A stretch of 9,515 bases of DNA from a bacterium. GTDB taxonomy: Bacteria; UBP18; UBA7526. Both the position numbers and the translations under genes were made by a program. The stretch is taken from contig JAUXAI010000049.1 of the NCBI GenBank assembly GCA_030619985.1, positions 1 through 9,515 on the forward strand. The letters run 5' to 3'. Shown here one piece after another: positions 1 through 6,099 of this stretch. How positions within the stretch are numbered: position 1 is the stretch's first letter; each line of letters starts with the position of its first letter. A model generated the notes under the pieces. That model had not been told where the DNA came from and searched no databases. It saw nothing but the letters and a program-made list of their open reading frames with translations.

Positions 1-1
1 A

Positions 2-577
2 GAAGAGATTCAAGAGGCCGTAGATGCCGGGGTGAAGATTATTGGAGAGAACTATGTCCAGGAGGCAGAGAGGGCATTCAGGGTAATTGGAAGAAGGGCA
101 AAGTGGCATCTCATCGGACCACTACAGAGGAATAAGGCCAAGAAAGCCGTAGAGATATTTGATATGATAGAAACCGTTGACTCTGTAAGGATAGCAAGAG
201 AGATCGATAAGAGGTGTAGGGCAATCGGTAAGATAATGCCGGTATTGATTGAAATAAATAGTGGTAGGGAAAAACAGAAGGCAGGGGTTTTTCCAGAGGA
301 TGCTTTAGAGTTAATAAGAGAGATATCTGCTCTTTCCAGTATAAAGATAATGGGCCTTATGACTATGGGGCCTCGTTTTGGGAATCCCGAGGATTCCCGA
401 CCCTATTTTGTAGAAACCAGGAAAATCTTTGAGAAGATTAAATCGCTTAATCTGCCAGATGTGGAGATGAAGTACCTCTCTATGGGCATGACCAATTCCT
501 ATAAGATCGCTATTGAGGAAGAAGCCAATATAGTCAGAATAGGAACTTTGTTATTTGGCAAGAGGGACTATGTTTAA
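2..577 (+). CDS. yggS: YggS/PLPBP-family pyridoxal 5'-phosphate homeostasis protein, 5'-truncated by the window edge
   Basis: The product is a cytoplasmic PLP-binding protein with an alanine-racemase-like TIM-barrel fold. The family has no established catalytic activity and is thought to buffer and deliver PLP. The frame is open from base 2. A GTG at 32 could be mistaken for a start, but the codons before it read EEIQEAVDAG, and family similarity continues through them, so the true start and the PLP-binding lysine lie upstream of the window. Visible family signatures are GENYVQEA, WHLIGPLQRNK (the usual HxIGxLQxNK), VLIEIN, GLMTMGP, and the C-terminal LSMGMTNSYKIAIEEEANIVRIGTLLFGKRDY. The last normally reads MSxDxxxAIxxG, so the MTNSYK variant is slightly unusual. 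About 191 residues are visible of a usual 220-230. The last 8 nt overlap the next gene, which suggests translational coupling. Confidence 0.95.
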   Translation, partial: EEIQEAVDAGVKIIGENYVQEAERAFRVIGRRAKWHLIGPLQRNKAKKAVEIFDMIETVDSVRIAREIDKRCRAIGKIMPVLIEINSGREKQKAGVFPEDALELIREISALSSIKIMGLMTMGPRFGNPEDSRPYFVETRKIFEKIKSLNLPDVEMKYLSMGMTNSYKIAIEEEANIVRIGTLLFGKRDYV

Positions 578-1175
578 GCGTATAGCTAAAGAATTAAAGA
601 GGCATGTCCCGTTTACTGTCTTCGGAGCCATTACCGGGGTCATCATTATGTTCCTCTTTTACCGTCTTCCTTCTAAGATTTCTTATAATATTTTTTACGT
701 GCTTCATCCCATTCATGTCGTTTTAAGTGCCCTGGTTACGGCATCGATGTATGAACTTCACAAATGTGGACGCATAAGAGGTAAATGTAATCTTTGGATT
801 TTGCTTTTGATCGGTTACGTAGGGTCGATAGGTATCGCCACCTTAAGTGATTCCGTAATTCCCTATCTTGGAGAGACCCTACTCCATCTTCCCAATAGGG
901 AAATTCATATTGGTTTTATCGAGAAATGGTGGTTAGTAAATCCTTTGGCAATTATTGGTGTTGCCATCGCTTATTTTAGGCCTGCTACTAAATTCCCCCA
1001 TGCCGGCCATGTTTTGCTGAGCACCTGGGCATCATTATTTCACATTATTATGGCTATAGGGCAGACTTTAAGTTGGTTTTTCTATATAATTATCTTTTTC
1101 TTTCTGTTTCTTGCCGTCTGGATTCCCTGTTGTGTAAGTGATATTGTATTTCCTCTCTTATTTGTAAAAGAATGA
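570..1175 (+). CDS. Histidine-rich polytopic membrane protein of unknown function
   Basis: I do not recognise this family. The predicted 201-residue protein has about six hydrophobic segments, roughly residues 15-31, 40-61, 75-97, 121-136, 147-164 and 169-198, after a basic N-terminus (KRIAKELKRH), so it should sit in the cytoplasmic membrane. Polar, metal-ligand-type residues lie in or beside the helices: HPIH (H46, H49), H64, D94, E102, H106, H113, E118, HAGH (H144, H147), H158 and a CCVSD motif (C187, C188, D191). This pattern would fit metal-ion or heme handling, but that is inference. ATG 570 was chosen over an in-frame TTG at 555 because it has AAGAGGG just upstream and gives the commonplace 8-nt overlap with yggS. 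The overlap suggests co-expression with yggS, although a functional link to PLP is not evident. Confidence 0.8.
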   Translation: MFKRIAKELKRHVPFTVFGAITGVIIMFLFYRLPSKISYNIFYVLHPIHVVLSALVTASMYELHKCGRIRGKCNLWILLLIGYVGSIGIATLSDSVIPYLGETLLHLPNREIHIGFIEKWWLVNPLAIIGVAIAYFRPATKFPHAGHVLLSTWASLFHIIMAIGQTLSWFFYIIIFFFLFLAVWIPCCVSDIVFPLLFVKE

Positions 1176-1193
1176 ACCACTGATTAGTTTAAA

Positions 1194-1318
1194 TTTAAAA
1201 ATCAAATATTAAATATCAAAATTCAAAGATTTCAATTTTTGTCCGCCTTAAACGGATCATTTTGATTTTTAAACTTTTATTTTTCATTTTACTATGTCAT
1301 TTTGCATTTTGATTTTTA
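1194..1318. repeat. AT-rich intergenic segment with inverted and direct repeats
   Basis: The 186-nt gap between the membrane protein and the zinc-ribbon gene is almost pure A/T. It contains a perfect 13-nt inverted repeat, TTTAAAAATCAAA at 1194-1206 and TTTGATTTTTAAA at 1261-1273. It also contains a perfect 14-nt direct repeat, CATTTTGATTTTTA at 1258-1271 and 1305-1318. A short GC-containing island near 1241-1256 (TCCG...CGGA) sits between the arms. No coding potential is seen. It may be a degenerate short dispersed repeat of the kind common in intergenic regions of uncultivated anaerobes, and it probably marks an operon boundary. Low complexity makes chance repeats likelier here than elsewhere. 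Confidence 0.5.
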
Positions 1319-1361
1319 CATTTTAATTTTATCTCTATCCATAAAGGCAGAGGAGGTAAGG

Positions 1362-1562
1362 ATGCCTATCTATAGCTATGTCTGTAAGGATTGTGGCGAG
1401 AAGTTCGATCTCTTAGTAGGAGTCACTGCCGAGAAGGAAGAATTGAAGTGTGAGAAATGTGGTAGTAAAAAGATTACCAAAGAGATAAGCGGCTTCAGTG
1501 TTGGCAAATCTTCTGGCTCAAGTAGCGATTCCAGCTGTCCTACCGGCACCTGTCCTTTGTAA
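1362..1562 (+). CDS. FmdB-family zinc-ribbon protein (CxxC-CxxC-SSSS type)
   Basis: This is a 66-residue putative regulatory or metal-binding protein. It opens with the family hallmark MPIYSYVCKDCGEKFD. It carries two Cys pairs, C8-x2-C11 and C30-x2-C33, that should form one zinc ribbon. A serine-rich tail follows (SSGSSSDSS, residues 50-58), then a second Cys pair, C59 and C64, in CPTGTC. The Ser-rich tail matches the named CxxC_CxxC_SSSS subfamily. The frame is open upstream to 1302, but AGGAGG at 1351-1356, five nt before ATG 1362, and the conserved MPIYSY start fix the N-terminus. The family is widespread and its function is not established; the name comes from an early link to formamidase regulation. 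It is the first gene of a run continuing 10 nt downstream with a methyltransferase. Confidence 0.92.
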   Translation: MPIYSYVCKDCGEKFDLLVGVTAEKEELKCEKCGSKKITKEISGFSVGKSSGSSSDSSCPTGTCPL

Positions 1563-1572
1563 AACTTTGACG

Positions 1573-2127
1573 ATGGAAGAAAATTTTTATGATAGACTTA
1601 GAGATAAGATATTCAGGAGGATCTCAAAAGAAATTGGAGAAAGAGAGAATATTCTGGATCTGGGATGTGGTGATTGTCGGTTAGCCTTCTTTCTGGTTAA
1701 GGATTCCAATAGAAAAGTTACAGGAATTGATCTATACGGGGAGGATTTTCCCTCAATTTTAGAAAAAGTCAAAGAAGAAGGAATTATTGACCGGCTGCGG
1801 TGTGTTAAAAAAAATGCTTCAGACTTAGGTTCCTTTTCCAGAGGGAGTTTTGGAGCTGTGGTGAGTATGTATTCTTTACATGAATTTCAATCTGCACCTA
1901 AGGCCTTAAAAGAGGCTTTCAAAATTTTAAAAAGGCACGGGAAGATAGTAATAGTAGATTTTATCAAAGGAACCTTAGCAGATAGATTATGGGGCGAGCA
2001 ATATTATACTTCCGAAAGAATAGAAGAGATGATGAAAAAAGCAGGATTTGAAGACATAGAATTCCAGCCCTTATCCAAAGAGGGGCCGGTTATTTTTACT
2101 GGAATTAAAGATGTTAGAAATCAATAA
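1573..2127 (+). CDS. Class I SAM-dependent methyltransferase
   Basis: This 184-residue Rossmann-fold methyltransferase has motif I at residues 27-36 (ILDLGCGDCR), where G31-x-G33 would contact S-adenosylmethionine. The third glycine of GxGxG is replaced by C35. The acidic end of strand beta-2 is D53 in VTGIDLYGED. A motif IV-like segment GAVVSMYSLHEF is followed by the helix PKALKEAFKILK and strand GKIVIVDF, as in UbiE-like enzymes. The substrate is unknown, and the short length argues for a small-molecule substrate. An in-frame extension back to 1498 would lie in the FmdB coding region and adds no family-like sequence, so ATG 1573 is preferred. No strong Shine-Dalgarno precedes it, so translation may depend on coupling to the FmdB stop 10 nt upstream. 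The 3' end overlaps the ferredoxin gene by 17 nt. Confidence 0.88.
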   Translation: MEENFYDRLRDKIFRRISKEIGERENILDLGCGDCRLAFFLVKDSNRKVTGIDLYGEDFPSILEKVKEEGIIDRLRCVKKNASDLGSFSRGSFGAVVSMYSLHEFQSAPKALKEAFKILKRHGKIVIVDFIKGTLADRLWGEQYYTSERIEEMMKKAGFEDIEFQPLSKEGPVIFTGIKDVRNQ

Positions 2128-2401
2128 AAATTTTTGTATTAGTTGTGGCTTATGTATCAGCGTATGTCCGGCAGGAGCCATAACCTTAGAATATGAAAAA
2201 GCAACCATCAATAAAAATCTTTGTACCCTATGCTATAGATGCCTGGAGGTATGTCCTAGAGGTGCTATAAGAGAAGAGGTTAAGGTCAGTGGGATTGCGG
2301 AAGTAGGAAGATCCCTTGAGGATATGAGAAGAAGAATGGAGATTTTGAAGAATCGATTAAAGGCTTTTGAAAAGAAAAGACATCTAAAAGTTTTAAAGTA
2401 A
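2111..2401 (+). CDS. Small 2x[4Fe-4S] ferredoxin-type protein with helical basic tail
   Basis: This 96-residue protein has two complete 4Fe-4S motifs, C9-x2-C12-x2-C15-x3-C19-P and C38-x2-C41-x2-C44-x3-C48-P, spaced as in bacterial-type ferredoxins. It probably carries two [4Fe-4S] clusters and transfers electrons at low potential. After residue 55 the sequence becomes a charged, Arg/Lys/Glu-rich segment (RSLEDMRRRMEILKNRLKAFEKK) that should form a single amphipathic helix or short coiled coil, a possible docking tail absent from plain ferredoxins. ATG 2111 lies inside the end of the methyltransferase gene (17-nt overlap), so the two are probably translationally coupled, and a redox partnership between them is plausible but unproven. 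The ABC transporter begins 38 nt downstream. Confidence 0.9.
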   Translation: MLEINKNFCISCGLCISVCPAGAITLEYEKATINKNLCTLCYRCLEVCPRGAIREEVKVSGIAEVGRSLEDMRRRMEILKNRLKAFEKKRHLKVLK

Positions 2402-2439
2402 TCATCGTAGAAAACCAAAGTCTTATAAAGGTAATCTAA

Positions 2440-3387
2440 ATGGCTTGGGCTATTGAGGTAAAAAACTTAACTAAATACTACGGAAAACTGCTTGCTGTGG
2501 ACCACATCTCCTTTCAGGTAAAGGAGGGAGAGCTCTTCGGTTTTCTGGGTCCCAATGGAGCAGGAAAGACGACCACCCAAAGAATATTAACCGGGGTAAT
2601 AGAGGCCAATGACGGTGATGCCGAGATAATGGGCTATAATATTCAAAAGGACGCCTTTAATGCCAAATCTATAATGGGGATAGTTCCCGAGTTAGCCAAT
2701 CCTTACATCGACCTTAGCGCCTGGGATAATCTGATGTTAATGGGGCAGTTATATGGTATTTCCCGGGAAAAGCGAAACGAAAAGGCTACTTTGTTTTTAA
2801 AGATGTTTGAACTATATGAAAGGAGAAATCAGAAGGTTAAAACTTTTTCTAAAGGTATGAAACAGAGACTGCTTCTGAGTATGGCATTGATCAGTGAGCC
2901 CCGGATCCTCTTTCTCGATGAACCAACTAATGGCCTGGATGTCCAGAGTGCACGCTTTATTAGAAATTTGATCGGGGAGCTGAATGGGGAAGGGGTCACT
3001 GTATTCTTGACCACCCACAACCTGGAAGAGGCTAACCAATTATGTCACCGCATCGCCATTATTGACCATGGTAAGATCGCTACCATCGATTCGCCCCAAA
3101 ATTTGAGGCGGGCTTTTCAAAAGATGCAATCCGTGGAGATTGGTTTTGCTACTCCCTTTGACAGAATAGACCTCCTAGAAAAATTAATTGGCGTCAGCAA
3201 AGTAAAGAAAATGGGGGACAAGTTCCGCTTATATACTGAGGCTCCCTCAAGGGTGGTCTATGAGTTAACAAATTTCGTCCGAGATAATAGTCTAAAATTT
3301 ACCACCTTAAATACCCTTGGTCCCAGCTTGGAGGAGGTCTTTGTAAAGATTACTGAGGAACATATCGGATGGGATTATGAAAAGTAG
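2440..3387 (+). CDS. ABC transporter ATP-binding protein (ABC-2/DrrA-type exporter ATPase)
   Basis: This 315-residue ATPase powers the adjacent ABC-2 permease. Visible motifs are Walker A GPNGAGKTT (residues 37-45), a signature helix FSKGMKQRL (136-144) in place of LSGGQ, as is usual for this subfamily, Walker B ILFLDEPTNGLD (156-167) and the H-loop TTHNLEEA with H193. The Q-loop position appears to be Glu (VPE, E84) rather than Gln. Residues after about 215 form the small C-terminal domain seen in DrrA/CcmA/NatA-like ATPases. The start at ATG 2440 is preceded by AAAGGT at 2427-2432 and gives the expected beginning, AIEVKNLTKYYG. The 11-nt overlap with the permease gene shows an operon. The substrate cannot be read from the sequence; drug, lipid or ion export are all possible. 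Confidence 0.95.
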   Translation: MAWAIEVKNLTKYYGKLLAVDHISFQVKEGELFGFLGPNGAGKTTTQRILTGVIEANDGDAEIMGYNIQKDAFNAKSIMGIVPELANPYIDLSAWDNLMLMGQLYGISREKRNEKATLFLKMFELYERRNQKVKTFSKGMKQRLLLSMALISEPRILFLDEPTNGLDVQSARFIRNLIGELNGEGVTVFLTTHNLEEANQLCHRIAIIDHGKIATIDSPQNLRRAFQKMQSVEIGFATPFDRIDLLEKLIGVSKVKKMGDKFRLYTEAPSRVVYELTNFVRDNSLKFTTLNTLGPSLEEVFVKITEEHIGWDYEK

Positions 3388-4135
3388 TAGAAAAATGGGA
3401 CAGAAGTTGAGAGGGGTCTGGGTGATTGCAAAGAAGGATACTGGTATCTATTATTTTAAAGCCCCGGTTCTCATCTTCGGCCTAGTATTTCCCTTCTTTC
3501 TCTTCCTGGCCTTTGCTATTGGACGGGATATCTCACCTCTCTTTCTCTTTCCAGGAATAATAGGGATAACCCTTTTCTTCACCGCCTCTTCCGTGGGACC
3601 GATTATTATGCCCTGGGAGACAAGGATGAAGACCTTAGAGCGACTCTTATCATGTCCGGTCTCTATTCAATCTATTCTCTTAGGAGACATCCTGGCTGGT
3701 TTTCTTTTTGGTATAATAATCTCCTTAGTTCCCCTTCTTTTTGGCCTTCTGGGTTTTGGATTAACAATAAATAATCTCGCTATTTTCATATTGGGTATCC
3801 TTTTCTCCAGTTTCTGCTTTTCCTCTTTAGGGGTCTTACTTTCCAGCCCCCCTACCGATAACCCTTCTAATATAATGATGCTTTCCAATTTAGTTCGCTT
3901 ACCGATAATGTTTATCAGTGGCATCTTTATTCCTATAGAGGAACTGCCGGTTGCAGGTAAAATAATTGCTAATTTCTCCCCCCTTACCTATACTGTTGAT
4001 CTATTGCGGTATGTTTTTCAGGGAGTCTCTTATTATTCGGTTACCCGAAATGTTTTGATGCTCATTTTATTCTTAATAATTTTTTTAGTTTCAGGCATGA
4101 AATTACATAAGAGAAATTTAGCCAAGAGGTTATGA
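3377..4135 (+). CDS. ABC-2 type transporter permease
   Basis: This 252-residue integral membrane subunit pairs with the upstream ATPase as a probable homodimeric exporter. About six hydrophobic segments are apparent (roughly residues 31-48, 54-75, 98-125, 132-155, 168-186 and 226-243). The basic N-terminus KLRGVWVIAKKD begins with an amphipathic coupling-type helix. The family signature is visible near the C-terminal third: FISGIFIPIEELP, then IANFSPLTYTVDLLRYVFQG, as in ABC-2 permeases such as NodJ and DrrB. ATG 3377 lies within the last codons of the ATPase gene, consistent with coupled translation. The gene ends ten nt before the inverted repeat that separates this transporter from the Fe-S ATPase cluster. 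The transported substrate is unknown. Confidence 0.93.
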   Translation: MKSSRKMGQKLRGVWVIAKKDTGIYYFKAPVLIFGLVFPFFLFLAFAIGRDISPLFLFPGIIGITLFFTASSVGPIIMPWETRMKTLERLLSCPVSIQSILLGDILAGFLFGIIISLVPLLFGLLGFGLTINNLAIFILGILFSSFCFSSLGVLLSSPPTDNPSNIMMLSNLVRLPIMFISGIFIPIEELPVAGKIIANFSPLTYTVDLLRYVFQGVSYYSVTRNVLMLILFLIIFLVSGMKLHKRNLAKRL

Positions 4136-4143
4136 TAGAATGA

Positions 4144-4253
4144 ACCCCGCACCTTCTTTATATTCAATCGCATTCTTGATAAGAGGGTGGGGGACATATA
4201 AAGTTAACACAGTAGTTAAATAAAAATAATAGAATACGGAGAAGGTGCGGGGT
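4144..4253 (+). promoter_or_regulatory. Perfect 14-bp inverted repeat whose 3' arm covers the ribosome binding site and start codon of the next gene
   Basis: The arms are ACCCCGCACCTTCT at 4144-4157 and AGAAGGTGCGGGGT at 4240-4253. They are perfectly complementary, with nine G/C pairs, and enclose 82 nt. The 3' arm holds the purine-rich Shine-Dalgarno region (GGAGAAGG, 4238-4245) and the first two bases of GTG 4252. In a transcript reading through from the ABC operon, the stem could mask translation initiation of the MinD-like ATPase. The alternative is a small non-autonomous element with 14-bp terminal inverted repeats, 110 bp long and flanked only by GA dinucleotides, that inserted at the gene start. 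What is seen is the repeat; either role is inference. Confidence 0.6.
4176..4202 (+). promoter_or_regulatory. Possible sigma-70-type promoter inside the inverted-repeat loop
   Basis: TTGATA at 4176-4181 and TATAAA at 4197-4202 each match the bacterial -35 and -10 consensus at five of six positions, but the 15-bp spacer is shorter than the optimal 17. A transcript from here would start near 4209, after the left arm of the inverted repeat. It would therefore lack the strand that can mask the ribosome binding site. This is a weak prediction from an AT-rich gap. Confidence 0.3.
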
Positions 4254-5106
4254 GAAACAGATTGTTATTATTAGTGGAAAGGGAGGTACGGGAAAGACGG
4301 TGGTTGCCGCTTCTTTTGCTGCCCTGGTAAAGAATAAGGTGATGGCCGATTGCGATGTGGATGCTCCCAATCTTCATCTCATTCTAAAGCCCGAGATTTT
4401 AGAGTCCCATCCTTTCCCGAGTGGCTTTGAAGTTATCAAGGATGAATCAAAGTGTAACCAGTGTGGAGAGTGCCAAAAGGTCTGCCGTTTCAACGCCATT
4501 TCTGATGATTTTGTTATCGATTCTGTGGCCTGTGAGGCCTGTGGGGTCTGCGTAGAGGTATGCCCCCAGCAAGCATTGAGACTGGTTCCTAAAGTTTCAG
4601 GCACTACCTATCTTTCCCGAACGAAATATGGACCTTTCTCCCATGCTAAGTTAGGAATTGCTGAGGAGAATTCTGGCAAGTTGGTTAGTGAGGTGAGGAA
4701 AAATGCGGTCAAGATGGCTGAAGAAGGGAATAAGGATTTAATTATCATCGATGGTCCTCCAGGGATTGGCTGCCCAGTCATTGCTTCAGTTACTGGAGCT
4801 AATTTGGCATTGATTGTTACTGAGCCTACCTTGTCCGGGATTTGGGATCTGGAACGTGCTTTAGAACTGACCAGACATTTTCAGATAAAGACTTTGGTTT
4901 GTATCAATAAATATGACCTTAACCTTAAAAATAGCAAAAATATTGAAAAATTCTGTAAAGAAAGTAGAATAGAGATAGCGGGCAGGATACCCTTTGATTC
5001 CCAGGTGACCAAGGCTATGGTTCAAGGAAAGAGCATCATGGAATATCCCGGAAGCCCACCAGCCAAAGAGATAGAAGAAATGTGGGAGAGAGTAAGGAGA
5101 GAGTAG
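4252..5106 (+). CDS. MinD-superfamily P-loop ATPase with inserted ferredoxin domain (COG1149 type)
   Basis: This 284-residue cytoplasmic ATPase belongs to the SIMIBI/MinD class. The deviant Walker A motif KGGTGKT (residues 10-16) carries the signature lysine K10, and DCDVDAPN follows at 33-40. Inserted after residue 60 is a 2x[4Fe-4S] ferredoxin domain with C68-C71-C74-C78 and C94-C97-C100-C104. The ATPase fold resumes with the Walker B-type strand DLIIIDGPPGIGCP (162-175). COG1149 proteins typically sit beside COG1433 proteins and Mrp ATPases in anaerobes, as here, and are presumed to act in metal-cluster assembly or insertion. GTG 4252 is supported by GGAGAAGG just upstream and the conserved beginning MKQIVIISGKGGTGKT. 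The gene ends one nt before the Mrp gene. Some loci carry two tandem COG1149 paralogues; only one is present here. Confidence 0.93.
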   Translation: MKQIVIISGKGGTGKTVVAASFAALVKNKVMADCDVDAPNLHLILKPEILESHPFPSGFEVIKDESKCNQCGECQKVCRFNAISDDFVIDSVACEACGVCVEVCPQQALRLVPKVSGTTYLSRTKYGPFSHAKLGIAEENSGKLVSEVRKNAVKMAEEGNKDLIIIDGPPGIGCPVIASVTGANLALIVTEPTLSGIWDLERALELTRHFQIKTLVCINKYDLNLKNSKNIEKFCKESRIEIAGRIPFDSQVTKAMVQGKSIMEYPGSPPAKEIEEMWERVRRE

Positions 5107-5107
5107 A

Positions 5108-5923
5108 ATGGAGAAGCGTAACCCTGAAGAGGAGAAGAGACTTCTCAAAGAGAAGTTGAAGGCCATAAAACATAAGATCTTTATCATCAGTAATAAAGGA
5201 GGGGTAGGCAAGAGTAGTGTGGCGGTCAATTTAGCGGTTGCCTTAACCCAGGATAAGTATCAGGTAGGGCTTCTGGATGCCGACCTTCATGGGCCGAGCA
5301 TCGCCAAGATGTTGAGGATCGAAGGCCAGACACTGAGGGGGAGCGGAAATAAGATCGTTCCCTTTCCCATCTACCCCAATCTCAAAGTAGTCTCTATTGC
5401 TCTATTATTAGAGAGTCCGGATTCTCCCCTCATCTGGAGAGGACCACTTAAAATGAAGGCCCTTCAGCAATTTTTAAAAGACGTAAAATGGGGAGAGTTG
5501 GATTATCTGATAGTCGACCTACCACCAGGAACCGGGGATGAGCCATTATCCATCTGTCAATTCATTCCCGAAGCAGACGGGGGAGTTGTGGTTACTACTC
5601 CTCAGGATATTGCTCTTTTGGATTCTCGGAAATGTATCTCTTTCTTAAGAGCATTAAAGATCCCAGTTCTAGGTATCTTGGAGAATATGACAGAATTCAT
5701 CTGTCCCCACTGTGGAAAGAAGACAGAACTCTTTGGTTCCGGAGGAGGAGAGAAGGCCTCCCGGGAGATGAAGGTTCCCTTCTTGGGGAAGATTCCCTTT
5801 GAGAAGCGAATTGTAGAATCTACCGATGAGGGAAGACCATTCATTGCTGAATATGGCCAGACAGAGACTGCTCGGGTTTTTAAAGAGATCGTTTCCCGAA
5901 TAATAAAGAAGATTGAGACTTAA
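5108..5923 (+). CDS. Mrp/NBP35/ApbC-family iron-sulfur cluster carrier ATPase
   Basis: This 271-residue P-loop ATPase is expected to bind a [4Fe-4S] cluster at a dimer interface and pass it to apo-proteins. It has Walker A KGGVGKS (residues 30-36), the family motif DADLHGPS (57-64), the strand DYLIVDLPPGTGDEP (132-146), and the diagnostic C199-x2-C202 in CPHCGKKTELFG that supplies the cluster ligands in ApbC/Nbp35. The N-terminal DUF59 (MIP18-like) domain found in many bacterial Mrp proteins is absent and replaced by a short charged helix (residues 1-22). AAGGAG at 5094-5099 supports ATG 5108. The gene starts one nt after the COG1149 gene stops, so the two ATPases are almost certainly cotranscribed and may cooperate. 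Confidence 0.95.
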   Translation: MEKRNPEEEKRLLKEKLKAIKHKIFIISNKGGVGKSSVAVNLAVALTQDKYQVGLLDADLHGPSIAKMLRIEGQTLRGSGNKIVPFPIYPNLKVVSIALLLESPDSPLIWRGPLKMKALQQFLKDVKWGELDYLIVDLPPGTGDEPLSICQFIPEADGGVVVTTPQDIALLDSRKCISFLRALKIPVLGILENMTEFICPHCGKKTELFGSGGGEKASREMKVPFLGKIPFEKRIVESTDEGRPFIAEYGQTETARVFKEIVSRIIKKIET

Positions 5924-5931
5924 AAAGTCTC
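5915..5931 (+). other. Short perfect hairpin straddling the mrp stop codon
   Basis: GAGACTT (5915-5921) and AAGTCTC (5925-5931) form a perfect 7-bp stem with an AAA loop, and the TAA stop lies in it. No T-run follows, so it is not a canonical intrinsic terminator. It could stabilise the 3' end of an mRNA or slow read-through. It lies directly before the first copy of the 49-bp repeat. Confidence 0.4.
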
Positions 5932-5933
5932 TG

Positions 5934-5982
5934 ATTACGGTGATTATTTAGATGATTATGGTGATATAATCTCCAATGGGAT
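5934..5982 (+). repeat. 49-bp intergenic repeat, copy 1
   Basis: This segment matches 6389-6437 at 47 of 49 positions; the differences are G5939/A6394 and A5966/G6421. It is built of imperfect GATTAT/GATGATTAT units with a roughly 12-nt period. In this copy the repeat's ATG at 5976 reads Met-Gly-stop, so it starts no gene. It contains an exact TATAAT (5965-5970) that reads TGTAAT in copy 2. Units of this kind recur between genes in some anaerobe genomes, but whether it is dispersed in this genome cannot be told from the window. Confidence 0.85.
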
Positions 5983-6020
5983 AAAAATCACTGTAAATGC
6001 TTAATTTATTTATGCTCTCT

Positions 6021-6043
6021 AGGATGCCAACGAAGTGCATCCT
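6021..6043 (+). other. Hairpin in the mrp to J-domain gene gap
   Basis: AGGATGC (6021-6027) and GCATCCT (6037-6043) form a perfect 7-bp stem around a 9-nt loop. A TTTTT run occurs only about 10 nt later, so this is at best a poor intrinsic terminator. It separates the repeat copy from the putative promoter of the J-domain gene. Together with the hairpin at the mrp stop it makes a transcriptional break here plausible. Confidence 0.4.
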
Positions 6044-6063
6044 GAATCTTCAATTTTTATCAC

Positions 6064-6069
6064 TATAAT
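6064..6069 (+). promoter_or_regulatory. Possible -10 element of a promoter for the J-domain gene
   Basis: TATAAT at 6064-6069 is an exact -10 consensus, 30 nt before the GTG at 6100, which would give a 5' leader of about 24 nt containing the GGAGG site. No convincing -35 hexamer is present 16-18 nt upstream (CCTGAA region), so the prediction is weak. Confidence 0.3.
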
Positions 6070-6099
6070 CCCTGATTCAAAATTCTTTGGAGGAACGAA

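Noticed and set aside
32-34. GTG 32 as the yggS start
   Set aside because: The frame remains open and family-like upstream to base 2, and the N-terminal PLP-lysine region would be missing, so the gene is cut by the window edge.
1302-1361. N-terminal extension of the FmdB-type protein
   Set aside because: The extension is translated from AT-rich repeat sequence. AGGAGG before ATG 1362 and the conserved MPIYSY mark the real start.
1498-1572. TTG-initiated extension of the first methyltransferase
   Set aside because: It would lie wholly within the FmdB gene and gives an Ala/Leu/Val/Pro-rich stretch with no family similarity. ATG 1573 fits the fold.
3667-5229. Minus-strand open frames opposite the permease and MinD-like ATPase genes
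   Set aside because: All overlap well-supported + strand genes, lack recognisable motifs and have low-complexity composition.
5915-6060. Intrinsic terminator after mrp
   Set aside because: Two 7-bp hairpins are present (5915-5931, 6021-6043), but neither is followed directly by a U-tract, so they are listed only as hairpins.
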